Shown here piece after piece: positions 17,171 through 24,202 of a stretch of 64,000 bases of DNA. Numbering within the stretch: the first letter of the stretch is position 1; every line of letters starts with the position of its first letter. The stretch comes from Lysobacterales bacterium. Lineage in GTDB: Bacteria; Pseudomonadota; Gammaproteobacteria; Xanthomonadales; Xanthomonadaceae. The translations under genes and the position numbers were made by a program. Below the pieces are notes generated by a model that worked only from the letters and a program-made list of their open reading frames with translations, was not told where the DNA came from and made no database searches. The stretch covers positions 1-64,000 of the forward strand of contig JAEKKX010000009.1 in NCBI GenBank assembly GCA_019510125.1, given 5' to 3'.

Positions 17171-18547
17171 CTATTTCTCGATGAGATAGAGCAGGCAGGC
17201 AATGGCATTGAGAGACACCAGCACCCAGTAAATGACGCGTATGAAGGTGCACCACTCTGGCGGCGGGTTCGCGAGGTAGGCGGCGAACCCACCCGAGATT
17301 TGTCCACCGGATGCACCAGCGAGCGCAGGACATGATTGGTGACCACCAGCGAAACCAGACTGGTCGATGACGCTGACATCGACCGTGATTTCCTGCGTGA
17401 TATTTGCATCACCGTCTGACGCGCCAATCTTGCCCGTCTGATCGAGCCCGGGAACCTTTGTCCATTCGGGCTGTTCGTTGCTTGTCTCGGTGGTCGGGTT
17501 TTTCAGCTTTTCAAGGGCGCAGGCTGCACGCCACTGCATGACTAGCTGACTATATTCGAGAGCATCGCATTTCTCGCCGCCACAGACCGGTGTTGTCGTA
17601 CAAGTGCCACCTGTGATGGTGCGGTTTTTTCTTGTGTTGCAGTCGATTCGCCACTGGATGCGAAGCTGCAAGCAGAGGATAGCGTCACCCGTACAGGTCG
17701 GAGGAGCAGAACAGGAATCACCGCCAGATGCTTCATGGTCATCATCGCCCCCGGGATCCTTTGAATTGGCCGTGCACGAACCGGACGAGCCTCGCGTCTG
17801 GCCTTCTGGACACGGCTGATTGGTGTCGTTGATGCACGTCCCGTCCGGACCTTTGATCTTGCCGGCTTCGCAGTCGGCAGGATTCGGCTTGCACGTGCCA
17901 GTAGGGTCGCGCGTCTCGCCGGCCGTGCATGGCGGCTTGGGGACGCAGGTGCCGCCAATGAGTTCCTGATCGACAGGACACTTTGGCGGGTCTTTGACGC
18001 ACACCTTATCGGAATTGAGCGTATAGCCATCGCGACACTTGGGCGTATCAGGGTCGCAGGACTGGCCGGTCATCATAGCGAGGGATGACGTGACCTGAAG
18101 GACTTCACACCCCCCCTCGCAGAACATCGACCCGGGGAATGACGGAGCAGACGTTGTCGGCGTGAGGAGGCCACACTGTTGAGACAGCGGGTAGGTGCGC
18201 GTTGACTGTCCGGAGGGAAAACGTTGTGGCCAGACGCAGCCATACGTTTTGCTGGTGTACCAGCCATAGACGGCTGCAGTTGTGGCGGAAGAATTGACAG
18301 GAGGAGCGGCGTACCAGCAAACGATGCTGTTAGCGGCAGTCGCAGGGCCTTGAGTGGCAAGCGCATTGCGCGTGAACTGGAGCGCTGCTGCAGTGGCATC
18401 ACCCTGATCTGCGCAGGCAGCCGACGAGACATTTTGGAAGCAGGTCGAATAGTCCTGCGCGAAGGCGGGACGGAACCACGCAGACACGAAGTAGAGGATC
18501 AAGAGCGCCGCAAGTGCGCGGACAATCCACCAATCAAAGCGGCTCAT
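17171..18547 (-). CDS. Inovirus adsorption / minor coat protein (pIII-like)
   Basis: The 458-residue protein has a signal peptide ending PAFA at residue 30. A Cys-rich ectodomain follows, in which units like CPVDQELIGGTCVPKPP, CTAGETRDPTGTCK, CEAGKIKGPDGTCI and CPEGQTRGSSGSCT recur (about residues 190-260). After a Gly/Asp linker and a second Cys-rich block comes a C-terminal membrane anchor (last 25 residues, WVLVSLNAIACLLYL). This is the architecture of pIII attachment proteins: secreted receptor-binding modules anchored at the virion tip. The repeated Cys units may vary between phages to change host specificity. It follows the 22-residue peptide gene after only 3 nt. Confidence 0.85.
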   Translation of the reverse strand: MSRFDWWIVRALAALLILYFVSAWFRPAFAQDYSTCFQNVSSAACADQGDATAAALQFTRNALATQGPATAANSIVCWYAAPPVNSSATTAAVYGWYTSKTYGCVWPQRFPSGQSTRTYPLSQQCGLLTPTTSAPSFPGSMFCEGGCEVLQVTSSLAMMTGQSCDPDTPKCRDGYTLNSDKVCVKDPPKCPVDQELIGGTCVPKPPCTAGETRDPTGTCKPNPADCEAGKIKGPDGTCINDTNQPCPEGQTRGSSGSCTANSKDPGGDDDHEASGGDSCSAPPTCTGDAILCLQLRIQWRIDCNTRKNRTITGGTCTTTPVCGGEKCDALEYSQLVMQWRAACALEKLKNPTTETSNEQPEWTKVPGLDQTGKIGASDGDANITQEITVDVSVIDQSGFAGGHQSCPALAGASGGQISGGFAAYLANPPPEWCTFIRVIYWVLVSLNAIACLLYLIEK

Positions 18548-18550
18548 TGG

Positions 18551-18619
18551 TCACCCCGAGATGGCAAGCCATACGGCGGGCAGGATGGCGAGCAAGATGT
18601 AATAGCCAACGTATTCCAT
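18551..18619 (-). CDS. 22-residue hydrophobic inovirus peptide (pVII/pIX-like candidate)
   Basis: An ATG at 18619 opens MEYVGYYILLAILPAVWLAI-SG and stops with TGA at 18551-18553, three bases before the pIII-like gene. The peptide is a single hydrophobic helix, as in the tiny minor coat proteins pVII and pIX of filamentous phages. It occupies the slot between coat protein and adsorption protein. The ribosome site is weak (GAG 9-11 nt upstream), so the evidence is position and composition only. Confidence 0.6.
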   Translation of the reverse strand: MEYVGYYILLAILPAVWLAISG

Positions 18620-18640
18620 GGTTGATATCTCGATGTGATG

Positions 18641-18671
18641 AAAAAAAAAGGGGGCGACAAACGCCGCCCCC
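18641..18671 (-). terminator. Strong rho-independent terminator after the major coat gene
   Basis: On the minus strand a GGGGGCG/CGCCCCC stem (18671-18665 with 18656-18650, 8-nt loop) is followed by nine T residues (18649-18641). It sits 23 bp past the coat stop. As in Ff phages, it would let coat mRNA accumulate while limiting readthrough into the adsorption and assembly genes. Confidence 0.9.
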
Positions 18672-18694
18672 CGATGTCCGAAGATCGACCAGGT

Positions 18695-18937
18695 TCAGCG
18701 GCCGGCGCGCTTGCCGGACGAGATGAGGAACACGATGCCGACGACGGCGAGGACGATGCCGCCGATCAGCAGGAGTTCCGTCTTGTCGACGCCGGTCTCG
18801 AAGGCGGCAGAGAGGTCACCGGCGAAGGCCTTGGGGGCGAGGCCGGTCAGGGCGAGGGCACCGACGCCGGCGGCGTTGCGGGCCTTGGAGGCGAAGGCGG
18901 TGATGGCACCGCGGGTCTGGCGGATGGCGTGCTTCAT
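18695..18937 (-). CDS. Major coat protein (pVIII-like)
   Basis: The 80-residue precursor has a 39-residue leader ending PKAFA. The mature 41-residue helix starts GDLSAAFETGVDK: an acidic surface-exposed N-terminus, hydrophobic core ELLLIGGIVLAVVGIVFLI and basic C-terminus SGKRAGR that would contact DNA. This is the layout of filamentous-phage coat proteins. AGGAAACC upstream of the ATG is a good ribosome site, and the strong terminator just downstream fits high expression. Confidence 0.93.
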   Translation of the reverse strand: MKHAIRQTRGAITAFASKARNAAGVGALALTGLAPKAFAGDLSAAFETGVDKTELLLIGGIVLAVVGIVFLISSGKRAGR

Positions 18938-18950
18938 GGGATGGTTTCCT

Positions 18951-19151
18951 TCAGTAGGTTTCTGGGATGCGCCGCGCTTGTCGGATGAGGAACCCGATTG
19001 CCCACGTGCTGACGATGCCAGCAGCGATCAACAGGGCCTCGTCAGCCGGCAGCGGCGGCAGTACTGCCGGCGTAACGAGTTCTTGGTAAGCGGACGCCGT
19101 GCACGTCTGCGTGGAGGCGTCCCAGTTGGTGCAGACGAGCACGACGGCCAC
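18951..19151 (-). CDS. Small single-TM inovirus protein, unknown function
   Basis: A GTG start at 19151 is preceded by AGGAG, giving a 66-residue protein VAVVLVCTNWDASTQTCTASA with two N-terminal Cys residues and a transmembrane helix (about 38-57, EALLIAAGIVSTWAIGFLI) followed by a basic tail RQARRI. A longer open frame upstream overlaps the ssDNA-binding gene and is a shadow. Its place between the ssDNA-binding protein and the coat protein suggests a minor virion protein. Confidence 0.7.
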   Translation of the reverse strand: MAVVLVCTNWDASTQTCTASAYQELVTPAVLPPLPADEALLIAAGIVSTWAIGFLIRQARRIPETY

Positions 19152-19155
19152 AGGA

Positions 19156-19455
19156 TTAACTCCTGGCCTTCGGCGCTTCGATCGGGCGCAGGACAGGGAA
19201 CCGCGAGAAGGTATGGGCGGCCTTGTTGACGGCGAGCATGGCAGCGGTGTCCATGAGGTACTCGCCGAGGGGAAACGGCTGCTGACCATTCTCGAGACGA
19301 ACGTCGTAGGGATACGCGAAGCCACCGGCTTCGAGCTTGGCTTTCTGCTTGCGGGTGGTGTAGCTGCGTTCCTTGCCGGAGTCGTCCTCGAAGGTTCCGG
19401 ACTTCTCGTCGATGTTGGTGGAAAGGATGGTGACCTTGACGGTTTCGAGATTCAT
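19156..19455 (-). CDS. Single-stranded DNA-binding protein (gene V-like)
   Basis: The 99-residue protein begins MNLETVKVTILSTNIDEKSG and carries SYTTRKQKAKLEAGGFAYPYD, recalling gene V proteins of Xanthomonas inoviruses. Those coat the plus-strand genome before assembly. The ATG overlaps the Rep stop (ATGA), so expression is coupled to Rep, which suits a protein that switches replication to packaging. Confidence 0.8.
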   Translation of the reverse strand: MNLETVKVTILSTNIDEKSGTFEDDSGKERSYTTRKQKAKLEAGGFAYPYDVRLENGQQPFPLGEYLMDTAAMLAVNKAAHTFSRFPVLRPIEAPKARS

Positions 19456-20648
19456 TTCTGCATTGCCTCTGATGTTGTGATTGAAAGAATTTCCGGCCAG
19501 TCGTTGCCGCTGGATGTTGTCGCCCAGTCAGGAAGTTTTGGCTTGGTGAGCGAACGAACGACGGTGGCAAGCTCGGCATCGCTGCGCGTGTGCTTGACAA
19601 TGAAATTGAGGGTTGCGCCGTATTGCCTACGGAGATGGCGACGCGCGGATTTAAGGGTCGCGGTGGCAGCGGAGTTGGTGACATCGATGCGAGTCGCCAA
19701 AGCGTTGAGGAAACGGAGAACCGGATAAGCTCCGAGGAGATAGGAGCGAGGGTCACGGAGAAGATCGAGAGGGAGTTCCTTTCTGTTTGAAGCCTTGAAT
19801 TCAGCTTCATAGCGAACCCAACTGGATTCTGGATCGCCTTGTTCTTTACCTTTCTCGTACACGCGTAGGCGTTTTTCGCTCGCAACCGTACCGACGTAGA
19901 GCGTGCTTCCCTCCCCGCTTCCGAAGTCGTTTATGTGCTGGGATTTAGGACGCTGTCCTCGGTTGTCGAATCCGCCGTTCTGCCACGTTGAAATAGCCCA
20001 CTGAATCGGGAACGCGCCTTGAAGATCATCGGCAGCAACGTCGATTCGGGTAAGCCTTCCGGCGCAGCTTTCGAGCTTCGCTCGAAGTTCCAGCCACCGC
20101 TTCGCATGGCCGGAACCCGCTGCGCCTTCGTATATGCGGCAGCCGTTACCGGTCAATTCGATTCGTGCGGTGTAGACCCCATCTTTGCGAACAGTATTGG
20201 TGCCGCCGAACTCAATAAGGCCAACGTGGTTGCCTTGAGCATCGCGGACACCAACGCGCCAGAGGTAGAAGCGACCTGGACGAGCTTCGTCGGCAAGTGT
20301 GAAACCACATCCGCCGAAGAAAAAGGCGAGGACAGCGAGCGCGACATCGAGAGCATTCGCGCCGGAGGAATCAAGGGTGTCAAGCGTCTCTTTGATTGAG
20401 ACTGGCCATGCCTGTTCCGCAAGCACAGCAGGCAAATCGACAGAAGCAGCGATCCAGTCAACAAGAACGTTCGGCCCCTGCCTGAACTCACTGACTCCCC
20501 TGTTAGACGAGGGGAGCATCGCAGCACCGTCAGGCACGACGCACCTCGCGAAGGAAGCGAGCTTCGCGCATACGCTGACGAGAGGACGAGAGTTGGCAGC
20601 ACGCTGCCGCCCAGGCACGAAACCGGACACGCACGTATGCGAGGTCAA
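19452..20648 (-). CDS. Phage replication initiation protein (Rep, pII-like rolling-circle initiator)
   Basis: The body of the protein (VSEFRQGPNVLVDWIAASVD, DGVYTARIELTGNGCRIYEG, LTRIDVAADDLQG, YVGTVASEKRLRVYEKGKE, WVRYEAEFKASNRKELP) matches the RstA/pII-type phage replication-initiation family that nicks the plus origin. A TTG at 20648 overlapping the preceding stop gives 398 residues. An ATG at 20519 (MLPSSNRGVSEF) is an alternative that removes a Cys/Ser-rich stretch. I list the longer form because of the translational-coupling overlap (TTGA), with the start uncertain. Confidence 0.87.
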   Translation of the reverse strand: MTSHTCVSGFVPGRQRAANSRPLVSVCAKLASFARCVVPDGAAMLPSSNRGVSEFRQGPNVLVDWIAASVDLPAVLAEQAWPVSIKETLDTLDSSGANALDVALAVLAFFFGGCGFTLADEARPGRFYLWRVGVRDAQGNHVGLIEFGGTNTVRKDGVYTARIELTGNGCRIYEGAAGSGHAKRWLELRAKLESCAGRLTRIDVAADDLQGAFPIQWAISTWQNGGFDNRGQRPKSQHINDFGSGEGSTLYVGTVASEKRLRVYEKGKEQGDPESSWVRYEAEFKASNRKELPLDLLRDPRSYLLGAYPVLRFLNALATRIDVTNSAATATLKSARRHLRRQYGATLNFIVKHTRSDAELATVVRSLTKPKLPDWATTSSGNDWPEILSITTSEAMQK

Positions 20649-20863
20649 TCACGGGACGCTCCGGTGTACGCACGGAGCAACTGCTGGTCTGCAATCTCCT
20701 CGGCGGCTGCAGCGGCGATTCCACGCCACAACTCGCGGACCTCTTTACGGAGACGACGCGGCTTGAACAGGGGTAGCTGGGGGCCCTTGTGCTGGTTGAG
20801 CACGTTGGCCGCGATGCGTTGGGCGATGCGTGCGCCGCGTTCGCTGTCGGTGATCCTTGCCAC
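20645..20863 (-). CDS. Small basic inovirus protein upstream of Rep, unknown function
   Basis: A GTG start at 20863 is preceded by AGGGGA, giving 72 residues (VARITDSERGARIAQRIAAN...). The protein is helical and rich in Arg/Ala (RRLRKEVRELWRGIAAAAAEE), with no known domain. Its stop overlaps the Rep TTG. The longer frame reaching 21058 covers the palindrome-rich control region and is not accepted. It is the first gene of the leftward operon, divergent from the repressor. Confidence 0.6.
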   Translation of the reverse strand: MARITDSERGARIAQRIAANVLNQHKGPQLPLFKPRRLRKEVRELWRGIAAAAAEEIADQQLLRAYTGASRD

Positions 20864-20926
20864 GGTGTCCCCTGTGCAGGACCCGGCCGGGGCTGGGAAG
20901 GACTCACCGAGGGCTGTCCGATCCCA

Positions 20927-20944
20927 TGCACCCGGCCGGGTGCA
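20927..20944. promoter_or_regulatory. 18-bp perfect palindrome in the phage control region
   Basis: TGCACCCGGCCGGGTGCA is fully self-complementary. Its central CCCGGCCGGG recurs at 20882-20891, close to the start of the leftward operon. It could be an operator or a structural element of the replication or early-gene control region. Confidence 0.5.
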
Positions 20945-21022
20945 AAGCCGGTCGGAATCGCGTGATCGGGAGCGAACTCCAGCAAGTCCCCGCGACGCCC
21001 ACCGCCCGGCACCGGGTGGGCC

Positions 21023-21090
21023 GCGATGCAAGGGCTTTGCATCGCCGGCGTGATTCAATGGGCTTGAATCCGCAGAGTCAAGGGGCTTGA
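21023..21090. promoter_or_regulatory. Three inverted repeats with a shared CAA-GGGC-TTG core upstream of the repressor gene
   Basis: The repeats are GCGATGCAA/TTGCATCGC (21023-21045), GATTCAA/TTGAATC (21052-21070) and TCAAG-GGG-CTTGA (21078-21090). Each spaces its arms around a G-rich centre. The last ends 6 bp before the repressor ATG. Serial operators beside a cI/Cro-like gene are typical of phage immunity switches, so autoregulation by the XRE protein is inferred. Confidence 0.6.
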
Positions 21091-21096
21091 AGAGCC

Positions 21097-21528
21097 ATGA
21101 AGACGAAAGACGTTATCGACAGCGCGCGCGACCTGTGTACGCCAACGACCTACAAGGCGCTGGCAAAGCGTCTAGGCGTGGAACCGTCTGCAGTATCAAA
21201 CTGGACAAACGGCAGAGCGCAGCCAGACGCAGTCTCGTGCGCAAAACTTGCGGAAATCACGGGGATTCCGCTTGCGCGCGTGCTTGGGATCGTGGGGGAA
21301 GCGCGGGCGATCTCGCGCGAAGAAAAGGCCGTTTGGCGACGCCTCGCAAGCGCCGCAGCCATCACAGGGATCATGCTTCTGGCCCACCCTGCCGAGGCCA
21401 CCCTACGCACCGCCTTAACGGCGGCACACGCTATGCATTATGCGAAATTATGTAGGCACCTCACGAGGGGCGGCCGGCAACCGGTAGGATGTCCGCCAGC
21501 CGCCGCGCCGCCGGCCCCTCTCCCCTGA
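21097..21528 (+). CDS. XRE-type HTH repressor of the inovirus; C-terminus completed by host DNA beyond attR
   Basis: The N-terminal half has a helix-turn-helix: TPTTYKALAKRLGVEPSAVSNWTNGRAQPD (about 15-44). KLAEITGIPLARVLGIVGEARAISREEKAVWRRL and a hydrophobic segment ITGIMLLAHPAEA follow, which together resemble the DUF3693-type regulators of Xanthomonadaceae inoviruses. It reads away from the replication operon, as an immunity repressor would. The frame crosses the right att core (encoding MHYAK) and ends 80 bp inside chromosomal DNA with a Pro/Ala-rich tail. In the excised circle the frame would instead continue into phage sequence right of attL. The true mature C-terminus is therefore uncertain. 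Confidence 0.75.
   Translation: MKTKDVIDSARDLCTPTTYKALAKRLGVEPSAVSNWTNGRAQPDAVSCAKLAEITGIPLARVLGIVGEARAISREEKAVWRRLASAAAITGIMLLAHPAEATLRTALTAAHAMHYAKLCRHLTRGGRQPVGCPPAAAPPAPLP
21432..21448. other. Right attachment site (attR core) of the inovirus
   Basis: This is an exact second copy of TATGCATTATGCGAAAT. The XerC-like arm is kept, but the other side (GGCACACGC) has no XerD-like ACATAA, so it is a half-degenerate site contributed by the phage. It lies within the 3' part of the repressor frame. Confidence 0.85.
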
Positions 21529-21567
21529 AACCCCCGGCCCGAAGCCCGGTGGATCGCCAAGGATCGG

Positions 21568-22533
21568 ATGATGTCGTCTCCCAGGATCGTGTTCATGTTT
21601 TCCGGGCAAGGCTCGCAGTACCGCACCATGGGGCGGGCGCTGTTCGAGGCGGACCCGGTGTTCCGCGACGAGTTGCTGCGCCTGGACCGGATGGCCAGCG
21701 ATCTGACCGGCAAGCGGGTGCTCGAGGAAATGCACGCCGGCAGCAAGGCGGACAGCTTCGATCGCACACTGGTCACCCATCCGGCGATCTTCATGCTCGA
21801 GTACGCGCTCGCCCGGTCCCTCGCGGCGAAGGGACTGGAGCCGGACATCTGCCTGGGCGCGAGCCTGGGGACCTTTGCGGCGGCGGCCGTGGCCGGCCAT
21901 CTCGGGGTCGAGGATGCAATGCGCGCGGTGGTCGCCCAGGCGCGCGCCTTCGAGGCCGCCTGCGAACGCGGGGGCATCATCGCCATCCTGGCGCCGCCTT
22001 CGCTGTACGACGAGGCGCCCTTCCTGCACACGCGCAGCGAACTGTCCGGCATCAACTTCGACAAGCACTTCGCGGTGTCCTGCGCCCTGCCCGACCTGGC
22101 GATCATCGAGCAGGAACTCAAGCAGCGGGCCATCGCCTGCCAGCGCCTGGACGTGTCCTATGCCTTCCATTCGCGCTGGATCGATCCGGCCGTGGAGGGC
22201 TTCCTCGCCGACATCCGGGATCTTCCCTTCGCACCCGGCGGCGGCCTGGTCGCGTGCTGCGCGCAGGCGCGGACGCTGTCGCATCTGGAGCCGGTGGACT
22301 TCTGGGACGCGGTGCGTGAACCGATCCGGTTCCGCGACACGATCGCCCGCCTCGAAGCCGACGGCCCCGGCCGCTACATCGACGCCGGCCCCTCGGGCAC
22401 GCTGGCGACGTTCGTGAAGTACGCCCTGCCCGCCGCCTCGCGCTCGACGGCGCATCCGATCCTGACCCCGTTCGGCCAGGACGCGAAGCACCTCGCCAGC
22501 CTGCTCGCGGTGATGGAGACCACGGCGGCCTGA
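21568..22533 (+). CDS. Acyltransferase-fold protein of the trans-AT cluster, likely acyl hydrolase (proofreading)
   Basis: The 321-residue protein has the FabD/AT fold: FMFSGQGSQYRTMG near 9-22, nucleophile Ser99 in CLGASLGTF, and YAFHSRW with the catalytic His near 196. Malonyl transferases carry GHSLGE at the nucleophile elbow. Here the His is Ala and the following Glu is Thr, and the usual extender-binding motifs are not evident. In PedC-type enzymes comparable divergence goes with hydrolysis of stalled acyl-ACPs, so editing is inferred rather than loading. It is the only + strand gene of the PKS cluster, lies 119 bp from the phage attR, and converges on the malonyl AT gene with an 18-bp gap. 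Confidence 0.8.
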   Translation: MMSSPRIVFMFSGQGSQYRTMGRALFEADPVFRDELLRLDRMASDLTGKRVLEEMHAGSKADSFDRTLVTHPAIFMLEYALARSLAAKGLEPDICLGASLGTFAAAAVAGHLGVEDAMRAVVAQARAFEAACERGGIIAILAPPSLYDEAPFLHTRSELSGINFDKHFAVSCALPDLAIIEQELKQRAIACQRLDVSYAFHSRWIDPAVEGFLADIRDLPFAPGGGLVACCAQARTLSHLEPVDFWDAVREPIRFRDTIARLEADGPGRYIDAGPSGTLATFVKYALPAASRSTAHPILTPFGQDAKHLASLLAVMETTAA

Positions 22534-22551
22534 GCGGCCACCGCGGCCCGG

Positions 22552-23793
22552 TCAGACCGCGACGACCTCGTCGAGGTCGAAGTAGCCGTTGTAGCCCTTC
22601 ATGTAGACCGCCGCCCGGTGGCCGAACAGCAGCATCGCCTCGGTGCGGGTCTCCAGGTCGTCGTAGTCGGCGATCGTCGACCTGACCCGGGTGCCGACCG
22701 GATGCGACGCGTTCCACGCGGACACCTTTTCCTTCGGATCCGTACCGGCGGCAGGCGACGCGGCGTCGGCCCGGGCGGCCTGCGGCGCCTCGGAAACGAT
22801 CGTCGCCGGCGCCGGCTCCGGGGGCACGGACTCCGGCGATACGGACTCCGAGGGCACCGGCTGCAAAGGCACCGGCTGCGAAGGCACACGGGCCCCGCCG
22901 AGTTCGGCGACCAGCGCATCCAGTTCCCCGGCGGTGGTCTGCTGCCTGATCTTGGCGACCAGCCCCTTGAGCACATCGCCGTGCCCGAGTTCCTCGAAGT
23001 CCATGGACGCGCCCTCGCGCGCGGCGACCGCCATCAGGTACTGGACGCTGTCGGACCAGCGCACCATGCCGGCGATCTGGTCCGCGAGCAGGCCCTGGAG
23101 GTCGTCGCCCGGGTACGGCCGGGCGGACACGTTGGAGATCACCGGGATCGCCGGCGCTTCCAGCCTGAACTTGCGGAGGTACTTCGCGAACTTGTCGCGG
23201 GACGCGCGCATGTGGCGGGAATGGAACGCGCCGCTGGTGTTCAGCGGGAAGAAACGGACCCTGCCCTGGCTGAACAGCGGCGCGGCGCTGGCGATCCGTT
23301 CCGCCAGCCCGGAGATCACGATCTGCGCCGGCGCGTTGTAGTTGGCGATGTCGATGTCGTCGAGGCCGTTCTCGCGCAGGATCGTCTCGATCTCGTCGCG
23401 GCGCGCGTTGATGACGGCCGCCATCGCGCCCCCCGAGGCCTTGCTCATCAGTTCGCCGCGCTTCTTGACCAGCTTCAGGCCGGTCTCGAAATCGAAGCAG
23501 CCCGCCGCCATCAGCGCGTTGAATTCGCCGAGGCTGTGGCCGGCGAGGAAATCCGGCCTGTCGCCGTCCGTTTCGATCTTCCGGAAATACGAAAGCGCGT
23601 TCACGACATACAGGGCAGGCTGCGTGAACTGGGTCCTGCCCAGCTCGTCGTTCGGATCTTCCAGGCACAGCGTCCTGATCGAATAGCCGAGGATCGCGTC
23701 GGCCTTGCGGGTCAGCTCGGGGAAGCGGTCGAACAGTTCGCCGCCCATGCCCTTCGACTGCGATCCCTGGCCGGGAAAGACGTAGGTTTTCAT
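22552..23793 (-). CDS. Trans-acting malonyl-CoA:ACP transacylase
   Basis: The start at 23793 (MKTYVFPGQGSQSKGMGGEL) has GGAG upstream and matches the family N-terminus. The AT domain has GHSLGEFNAL with Ser87 and GAFHSRHM with His191, plus NYNAPAQIVISG. This is the standard set for loading malonyl units onto the AT-less modules of the giant synthases. After about residue 290 a low-complexity Pro/Ser/Val/Glu linker of 15-bp repeats leads to a conserved C-terminal tail (SHPVGTRVRSTIADY, HRAAVYMKGYNGYFDLDEV). I recall that tail from other stand-alone trans-ATs. It is the last gene of the minus-strand operon. Confidence 0.93.
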   Translation of the reverse strand: MKTYVFPGQGSQSKGMGGELFDRFPELTRKADAILGYSIRTLCLEDPNDELGRTQFTQPALYVVNALSYFRKIETDGDRPDFLAGHSLGEFNALMAAGCFDFETGLKLVKKRGELMSKASGGAMAAVINARRDEIETILRENGLDDIDIANYNAPAQIVISGLAERIASAAPLFSQGRVRFFPLNTSGAFHSRHMRASRDKFAKYLRKFRLEAPAIPVISNVSARPYPGDDLQGLLADQIAGMVRWSDSVQYLMAVAAREGASMDFEELGHGDVLKGLVAKIRQQTTAGELDALVAELGGARVPSQPVPLQPVPSESVSPESVPPEPAPATIVSEAPQAARADAASPAAGTDPKEKVSAWNASHPVGTRVRSTIADYDDLETRTEAMLLFGHRAAVYMKGYNGYFDLDEVVAV

Positions 23794-23920
23794 CGGTGGA
23801 ACTCCATGAGGATGCATCCGGACGTGCGCGCCGGTGCGCACAGGCAGGTCGCGGCATCGACGACGCCGGCCCGGTCGCGCGGGCCCGTCGAGGCCGCAGG
23901 CGATCGGCGCCCCCGCCGGC

Positions 23921-24160
23921 TCAGGCCTTGGCGTGGATCAGGCCGGCGAGCTCGCCGATATTGGCGGCGCTGGCCAGCTCGTTCAGCGGAATGCTGAGCG
24001 ACAGCGATTCGAGGGTCATCATGATGATGTCCGCGCGGTCGACCGAATTCGCGCCGAGCGCGCGCAGCGAATCGGTCGGCTGGAAGTCGTGGGTTTCGAG
24101 TTCGGGCACGACTTCGCGGGCGTGGTTGACGATGACGTCGAGGATGTCCTGCTGGTTCAT
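23921..24160 (-). CDS. Donor acyl carrier protein of the beta-branching (HCS) cassette
   Basis: The 79-residue free-standing ACP has its phosphopantetheine Ser39 in LGANSVDRADIIMMTLESL. The NSVDR loop is characteristic of AcpK-type donor ACPs that carry the acetyl group for HMG-synthase-type beta-branching, and differs from the LDSITGV loops of the in-line ACPs here. It lies directly between the AT and the ECH/HMGS genes. A 127-bp gap without recognisable signals separates it from the AT start. Confidence 0.9.
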   Translation of the reverse strand: MNQQDILDVIVNHAREVVPELETHDFQPTDSLRALGANSVDRADIIMMTLESLSLSIPLNELASAANIGELAGLIHAKA

Positions 24161-24202
24161 CTGGTTCTGCTCCGTGTACGGGGATATCGGTTCGTGGGGT
24201 GG

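Larger units (their letters stand above)
14557..21448. mobile_element. Inovirus (filamentous phage) prophage integrated at dif, about 6.9 kb
   Basis: The element is bounded by the 17-bp direct repeat TATGCATTATGCGAAAT (14557-14573 and 21432-21448). Inside, in transcription order on the minus strand, are a 72-aa protein, Rep, ssDNA-binding protein, a small TM protein, major coat, terminator, a 22-aa hydrophobic peptide, a pIII-like protein, a DUF2523 protein and Zot; a DUF4124 protein lies beyond. An XRE-type repressor is divergent at the right end. The gene order is that of Xanthomonas-type inoviruses. No integrase is present, consistent with use of host XerC/XerD, and no secretin gene, so egress would need a host secretin. 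GC content is visibly lower than in the flanking genes. All core genes look intact. Confidence 0.93.
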
